From Aminithiophilus ramosus (GTDB lineage Bacteria; Synergistota; Synergistia; Synergistales; Aminithiophilaceae), in the NCBI RefSeq assembly GCF_018069705.1, contig NZ_CP072943.1, positions 2,171,453 to 2,235,452 on the forward strand: 64,000 bases of DNA, written 5' to 3'. Below, in pieces: positions 60,470-64,000 of the stretch. Each line of letters opens with the position of its first letter. Position 1 is the first letter of the stretch. Made by a program: the position numbers and the translations under genes. The notes beneath the pieces were generated by a model. That model was not told the DNA's origin. It did not search any database and saw nothing but the letters and a program-made list of their open reading frames with translations.

Positions 60470-61621
60470 ATGGAAGGAAAAGTTTCGAGACTGTTCCAGC
60501 CTCTCTCGACGGGGGGATTGAGCCTCCGCAACCGGTTCATGCGCTCGGCGACGTGGCTCGCCGGAGCCGATGAGGCGAGCGGAGCCCTGACGGAGGGACT
60601 GATCGGCCGCTACGGCGAAATCGCCGCCGGCGGAATCGGCCTCGTCACGACGGGATTCGCCTACGTCCGTGCCGACGGCCGCGGGGCACCGCGCCAGTGG
60701 GGACTTCACGAAGACGCGCGGACCGCCGACGTGAGACGCCTCGCCGACGTGGTCCACGACGGAGGAGCCCGACTGATGGTCCAGCTCGTCCATGCCGGCG
60801 CCATGGGCCTTCCCCTCGACGGAGCCGGGCCGCTCCTCTCCCCTTCGGGAGGCGTCCTCCGGGAGGGAACGGGACCGGGCCGGGCGATGACGGACGAGGA
60901 CATCGCCGCCGTCGTCGCCGATTTCGCCGCCGCCTCCCGAAGGGGCAGGGAGGGGGGCGCCGACGCCGTCCAGATCCACGGGGCCCACGGCTACCTGCTG
61001 ACACAGTTTCTCTCGCCCCTCCACAACGGCCGCGACGACGGCTGGGGCCAGTCCTTCGAGGGACGGTCCCGCCTGTTTTTCGACGTCTACCGGGCCGTCC
61101 GGGCCGAACTCGGCGATTTCCCCGTCTGGTACAAGCTCTCCCTCTCAGAGGGCGTGGACGGGGGCTACGGCCCCGAGGAAGGACTCCGGCTCGCCCTCGC
61201 CCTCTTCGAGGCCGGCGTCGACGGCATCGAGGTCTCGGGGGGGACGGGCTACTCGCCGGCCGACAGGGCCGTCTCGCGCATCGGCATCACGAAGGGCGCC
61301 AGCGAGGCCTATTTCGCCAGCGAGGCCAAGACCCTTCGCGCTCAGGCCCCCGCAGGAAGAGCCGTCGCCCTCGTCGGCGGCCTGCGCAGTCTGGAGCGCA
61401 TGGCCGACCTCGTCGAGGAGGGAACCTGCGATCTCCTCTCCCTCTGTCGCCCCCTCATCGCCGAGCCGGACCTGATCAATCGCTGGGTCGAAGAGGACGA
61501 GGCCCCCTCGGCCTGCGTCTCCTGCAACGCCTGCTTCCGGACGGCCCGACGGGGAATTCTTCACTGTCCCGTCATGCGCGACCGCCACGAGGGGGACTGG
61601 GATCCGCTGCCCGAGAGCTGA
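60470..61621 (+). CDS. Old Yellow Enzyme-type NADH:flavin oxidoreductase
   Basis: The 383-residue TIM-barrel flavoenzyme shows FQPLSTGGLSLRNRFMRSATWLAG at the N-terminus, QLVHAGAMG, DAVQIHGAHGYLLTQFLSPLHNGRDDGWG (about 168-196), VWYKLSLSEG and GIEVSGGTGYSP. A C-terminal CVSCNACFRTARRG (CxxC) could bind iron-sulfur, as in 2,4-dienoyl-CoA reductase relatives, but the usual large C-terminal FAD/NAD domains are missing. Substrate unknown. ATG 60470 is preferred over GTG 60461 because GAGG stands 8 bases before it. Confidence 0.9.
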   Translation: MEGKVSRLFQPLSTGGLSLRNRFMRSATWLAGADEASGALTEGLIGRYGEIAAGGIGLVTTGFAYVRADGRGAPRQWGLHEDARTADVRRLADVVHDGGARLMVQLVHAGAMGLPLDGAGPLLSPSGGVLREGTGPGRAMTDEDIAAVVADFAAASRRGREGGADAVQIHGAHGYLLTQFLSPLHNGRDDGWGQSFEGRSRLFFDVYRAVRAELGDFPVWYKLSLSEGVDGGYGPEEGLRLALALFEAGVDGIEVSGGTGYSPADRAVSRIGITKGASEAYFASEAKTLRAQAPAGRAVALVGGLRSLERMADLVEEGTCDLLSLCRPLIAEPDLINRWVEEDEAPSACVSCNACFRTARRGILHCPVMRDRHEGDWDPLPES

Positions 61622-61649
61622 GGACGAGGCAAGGAGGGGGCACCGGACC

Positions 61650-61799
61650 ATGGAAGCCAAAAAACCGCCGCGGCGTCGATTCCCGTCCTCTCGATCCGAA
61701 GGGGAAGGAACCGTGTCGGTCTCCCCGCCCGGCGGATTTCCGCGTGAACCGATGAGGAAGACCTCGCGACGAGGCTCTTTCCGATCTCACTGGAGGTGA
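61650..61799 (+). CDS. Possible small basic protein
   Basis: A 49-codon frame begins at ATG 61650 with AAGGAGGGGG upstream and ends five bases before the next gene's ATG. The product (MEAKKPPRRRFPSS at its start) is rich in Arg, Pro and Ser and has no family I recognise. Strong ribosome site and perfect fit between two genes argue for it; odd composition argues against. A translated spacer or decayed gene is also possible. Confidence 0.3.
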   Translation: MEAKKPPRRRFPSSRSEGEGTVSVSPPGGFPREPMRKTSRRGSFRSHWR

Positions 61800-61803
61800 T
61801 TCG

Positions 61804-62811
61804 ATGTCTCTGCTCTGGCAATCTCTGGAACTGCGCTCTCTCCGCCTGACCAACCGCATCGTCGCCGCGCCGACGGCGACGGGAACGGCCGATCGGGAAG
61901 GCGTCGCCACCGAAAAAGGGCTGGCCCACTACGGAGGTCTGGCCCGCAGCGGCGTGGGGCTGGCCGTCGTTGAGCATCACGCCGTCTCCCCCGAGGGGCG
62001 CGTCCGCGTCTCCCAATACCGCCTGGACCGCGACGACGTCGTCGAGGCCCATCGGGCCCTGACGGCTCCCTTCCGGGAGGCGGGGCTTCCCGCCATGGTC
62101 CAGATCAATCACGCCGGAGCCGCCGTCCGCGACGAGGAGCTGCGCCTCGCCGAGGGCTTCCGCACCCTGGCCCCCTCGCCCGTCTTTCACCCCGCCCTTC
62201 CCGGCGTCCTCCCCAGGGCCCTCACGAAAGGGGAGATCGGAGCTCTGCCCGGCCTCTACGCCGAGGCCGCGAGACGGGCCGTCCTCTGCGGCTATGACGG
62301 CGTCGAGATTCACGCCTGCCACGGCTATCTGCTGAGCCAGTTCCTGAGCCCCCTGACCAACGTCCGAACCGACGGCTACGGCGGCGCCATCCTCTCCCGG
62401 GCCCGGATCCTCTTCGAGGTCTTCGAGGCCGTCCGCTCCGTCGTCGATTCCGACCTTCCCGTCGCCGTCCGTCTGGGCGTCGCCGACACCCTTCCGGGAG
62501 AGGAGCCCCGGGGGCTGACCATCGACGAGACGGTCCGCGTCGCCCGTGAGCTGGCCGCCCTGGGCGTCGACCTCCTCGACCTCTCGGGCAATCTCAACGG
62601 CTACGACGGCCGGGGAGAGGCCTGGTTCGCCCCCTACAGCCGCCTCGTCAAAGAGGCCGTCCCCGTCCCCGTCGTCTGCACCGGCGGCATCCGCAGCGCC
62701 CTGACGGCGGAACGGCTCCTCCGAGAGGGCGTCTGCGATCTCGTCGGCGTCGGAAGACCCCTCATGGCCGACAGCCAGGCCCTCGGGAGCTGGAGGGAGA
62801 GGCTTCCCTGA
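61804..62811 (+). CDS. Old Yellow Enzyme-type flavin oxidoreductase
   Basis: A 335-residue OYE-family barrel: WQSLELRSLRLTNRIVAAPTATG, PAMVQINHAGAAVRDEEL, GYDGVEIHACHGYLLSQFLSPLTNVRTDGYGG (about 164-195), VAVRLGVADTLPGEE and VPVVCTGGIRSALTAERLL with LVGVGRPLMAD at the phosphate site. It has no C-terminal cysteine cluster, unlike its upstream neighbour, and is only distantly related to it. It reduces activated C=C bonds or similar with NAD(P)H; substrate unknown. GGAGGTG precedes ATG 61804. Confidence 0.9.
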   Translation: MSLLWQSLELRSLRLTNRIVAAPTATGTADREGVATEKGLAHYGGLARSGVGLAVVEHHAVSPEGRVRVSQYRLDRDDVVEAHRALTAPFREAGLPAMVQINHAGAAVRDEELRLAEGFRTLAPSPVFHPALPGVLPRALTKGEIGALPGLYAEAARRAVLCGYDGVEIHACHGYLLSQFLSPLTNVRTDGYGGAILSRARILFEVFEAVRSVVDSDLPVAVRLGVADTLPGEEPRGLTIDETVRVARELAALGVDLLDLSGNLNGYDGRGEAWFAPYSRLVKEAVPVPVVCTGGIRSALTAERLLREGVCDLVGVGRPLMADSQALGSWRERLP

Positions 62812-62825
62812 AGGTCGACGGCCCT

Positions 62826-62875
62826 GCGAGCGGATAAGGGCCGGGAGGAGATCCTCCCGGCCCTTATCCGCTCGC
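62826..62875. terminator. Long palindromic terminator after the second OYE gene
   Basis: The 50-base segment is an almost perfect palindrome (24-bp stem, only the two central bases unpaired), 14 bases after the stop codon. GAAAA rather than a T-tract follows. Confidence 0.7.
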
Positions 62876-62892
62876 GAAAAGTGAACCCGCCA

Positions 62893-62929
62893 TTGACGAT
62901 GGGCCTTCCCTGAACTAGACTATCGTCAA
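62893..62929 (+). promoter_or_regulatory. RpiR-type regulator promoter flanked by an inverted repeat
   Basis: TTGACG (62893-62898) and TAGACT (62916-62921) have 17-base spacing. TTGACGAT (62893-62900) and ATCGTCAA (62922-62929) form an 8-base inverted repeat that brackets the promoter, a suitable place for autoregulation by the downstream gene's product. Confidence 0.55.
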
Positions 62930-62987
62930 CTCCAAGGACATTTTAGTTTATTGTCTGGAACCCTACATTAAGGAAGGTGCCCCCGCC

Positions 62988-63854
62988 ATGGACAGTGTCC
63001 AGTTACAGGAACTGATGCGAGGCAAACTGGAAGGCATGCCGACCAAGGCACGCCGCGTCATCGAATACCTTCTCTCCAACATGCGAGAGGCCGCATTCCG
63101 ATCCATCGGCGAGGTGGCCGACGACCTCTCCGTCTCCAAGGCCCAGCTCGTCCGCGTCGCCCGCATCCTCGGCTTCGACGGCTACTCCGACCTGAAGGAG
63201 GCGCTCCAGCAGGCCATCCTGGAGAAGATCAATCCGGCGACGATGCTGGCCCGCGTCATGGACGACCAGGAGAGCCTGCCCAACGTCATCTACAAGACGG
63301 AACACGCCAATCTGGACGACACATGGTCCCAGCTTCCTCCAGGCAGCCTGGACGCCTTCTGCTCCCTCGTCAGGGAGGCCCGCAACATTCACTGCCTCGG
63401 CTGGGGCATCTCCTCGCTCGTGACGGAACATCTCTTCATGCGCCTCCGCGTCATGGGCCTTGCGGCCCTCTCCATGAGACGGGGCTCTCTGACGCTTCTC
63501 GAGCAGGCCCGCTCCGTCGGAGGAGGAGACCTCATCGTCGTCTGCGAGCTGCCCAGCTACGTCGTCGAGGTGACGGAGACGGTGGAGCTCGCCAGGAAGA
63601 AGGGCGCCAAGGTCGTCGCCATCGTCGACAGCCCCGCCGCCCCCCTCTGCCGCTTCTCGGACCTGAATTTCTTCATCAGCGCCGCCAGCCCCACCTTCGG
63701 CAGCAGCATCGTCGGGCCTCTCTTCCTGACCCATATTCTCACGTCGGTCCTGGCCGTCCACATGGGAGACCGGGCCCACACGGCCCTCGAGGAGCAGGCC
63801 CAGTTTCTCCACGACGAGCGGATCTTCCACCCCGTCTTCGGCCTCAAATACTGA
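62988..63854 (+). CDS. RpiR/MurR-family transcriptional regulator (HTH + SIS domain)
   Basis: The 288-residue protein has the HTH_6 domain (MPTKARRVIEYLLSNMREAAFRSIGEVADDLSVSKAQLVRVARILGFDGYSDLKE region, residues 17-70) and a C-terminal SIS domain (NIHCLGWGISSLVTEHLFMRL near 130, GGGDLIVVCELPSYVVEVTETVELARKKGAKVVAIVD near 183-218). SIS domains bind phosphosugars in many members, but amino-acid- and nucleotide-related regulators exist; the ligand is unknown. AAGGAAGG precedes ATG 62988. Confidence 0.92.
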   Translation: MDSVQLQELMRGKLEGMPTKARRVIEYLLSNMREAAFRSIGEVADDLSVSKAQLVRVARILGFDGYSDLKEALQQAILEKINPATMLARVMDDQESLPNVIYKTEHANLDDTWSQLPPGSLDAFCSLVREARNIHCLGWGISSLVTEHLFMRLRVMGLAALSMRRGSLTLLEQARSVGGGDLIVVCELPSYVVEVTETVELARKKGAKVVAIVDSPAAPLCRFSDLNFFISAASPTFGSSIVGPLFLTHILTSVLAVHMGDRAHTALEEQAQFLHDERIFHPVFGLKY

Positions 63855-63858
63855 CCCC

Positions 63859-64000
63859 TCAGCCCTTGAGGGAGAGGACGGCGATGCCGCCCAGGATGGC
63901 GGCGATGCCGAAAAGACGCCAGAGGCTCACCGTTTCGCCGAAATAGCCCGCCGAGACGGCGAGGACGAGGACGAAGACCATTCCGGCCATGACGGGATAG
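63859..64000 (-). CDS. Drug/metabolite (EamA or SMR-like) transporter, C-terminal fragment
   Basis: The last 46 codons of a gene that begins beyond the window. They encode YPVMAGMVFVLVLAVSAGYF, GETVSLWRLFGIAAILGGIA and a VLSLKG end, the last two helices of an EamA- or SMR-type transporter with the usual GE-x-x-x-x-x-R-x-x-G motif between them. It converges with the regulator gene, four bases apart. The rest of the gene is needed to choose between the two families. Confidence 0.75.
   Translation of the reverse strand, partial: YPVMAGMVFVLVLAVSAGYFGETVSLWRLFGIAAILGGIAVLSLKG

Noticed and set aside
1-64000. CRISPR arrays, insertion sequences, integrases or attachment sites
   Set aside because: No regularly spaced direct repeats, transposase or recombinase genes or tRNA-flanking duplications were seen; the rearrangements at 43-53 kb show no mobile-element ends.

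Overview
The window reads as part of the chromosome of a GC-rich, strictly anaerobic bacterium. A bacterial set of housekeeping genes (ylxM-ffh-rpsP-khpA-rimM-trmD-rplS-tRNA-Leu) sits with a V-type ATPase operon, a one-piece pyruvate:ferredoxin oxidoreductase, oxygen-sensitive flavoenzymes and a rubrerythrin-like protein. The combination fits Synergistota (Synergistaceae) best, but that placement is inference; no 16S rRNA is present.

1-18.6 kb (minus strand): a nickel-pincer cofactor pair (larB, partial larC) lies downstream of a tightly packed run of H4MPT/methanofuran C1 genes. Reading with transcription: DUF2193 protein, mtdB, ATP-grasp, fwdD, fwdB, fwdA (one frameshift), HPPK-MptA fusion, DmrB-like flavoprotein, DUF6513 (DHPS-like), DUF447, beta-RFAP synthase, ftr, fwdC, mch, RimK-type ATP-grasp, CitG-like/DHPS fusion. 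Nearly all neighbours overlap, often as ATGA or TTGA. Together they supply the carrier (most of an H4MPT pathway) and the reactions methylene- to methenyl- to formyl-H4MPT to formyl-methanofuran to CO2. FwdB keeps the Fe-S and Mo/W cysteines and a FwdD subunit is present, so this looks like a redox-active formylmethanofuran dehydrogenase rather than the hydrolytic Fhc complex of aerobic methylotrophs. This is the most notable system in the window.

18.6-25.8 kb: an APC amino-acid permease, a nitroreductase, nifJ (PFOR, with a clear promoter) and about 0.7 kb of hairpin-rich DNA with no gene. 25.8-34.3 kb: a nine-gene V-type ATPase operon in the order D-G/H-C-I-K-F-E-A-B. 34.6-39.4 kb: an EamA transporter (probably CTG-initiated), a nitroreductase, a rubrerythrin-like protein, AlaX-type editing protein, a VOC protein and a TPR-like hypothetical.

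40-48.1 kb: a metal/cofactor locus. DUF364-MoeA-binding protein (plus strand) converges on FecCD permease-ATPase-binding protein-THEP1 NTPase-methyltransferase-radical SAM remnant (minus strand). Both outer promoters carry the same GCAAC-N3-GTTGC-AT element, so the two halves probably form one regulon. MoeA and the Mo/W-dependent Fwd suggest molybdate, tungstate or metal-chelate uptake.

48.4-53.3 kb: a damaged locus. A xanthine-dehydrogenase-type enzyme, a GNAT acetyltransferase, a HisC-like aminotransferase and an ATPase-like protein show three or four single-base frameshifts and two in-frame deletion fusions. A third chimera (radical SAM/binding protein with a nonsense codon) lies at 43.3-43.9 kb. 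Real decay and assembly error both remain possible.

53.5-64 kb: tRNA-Leu(GAG) and the ribosomal/SRP operon behind a strong palindrome-embedded promoter, then plus-strand LUD protein, MATE exporter, two Old Yellow Enzyme-type oxidoreductases, an RpiR/SIS regulator and the 3' end of a drug/metabolite transporter.
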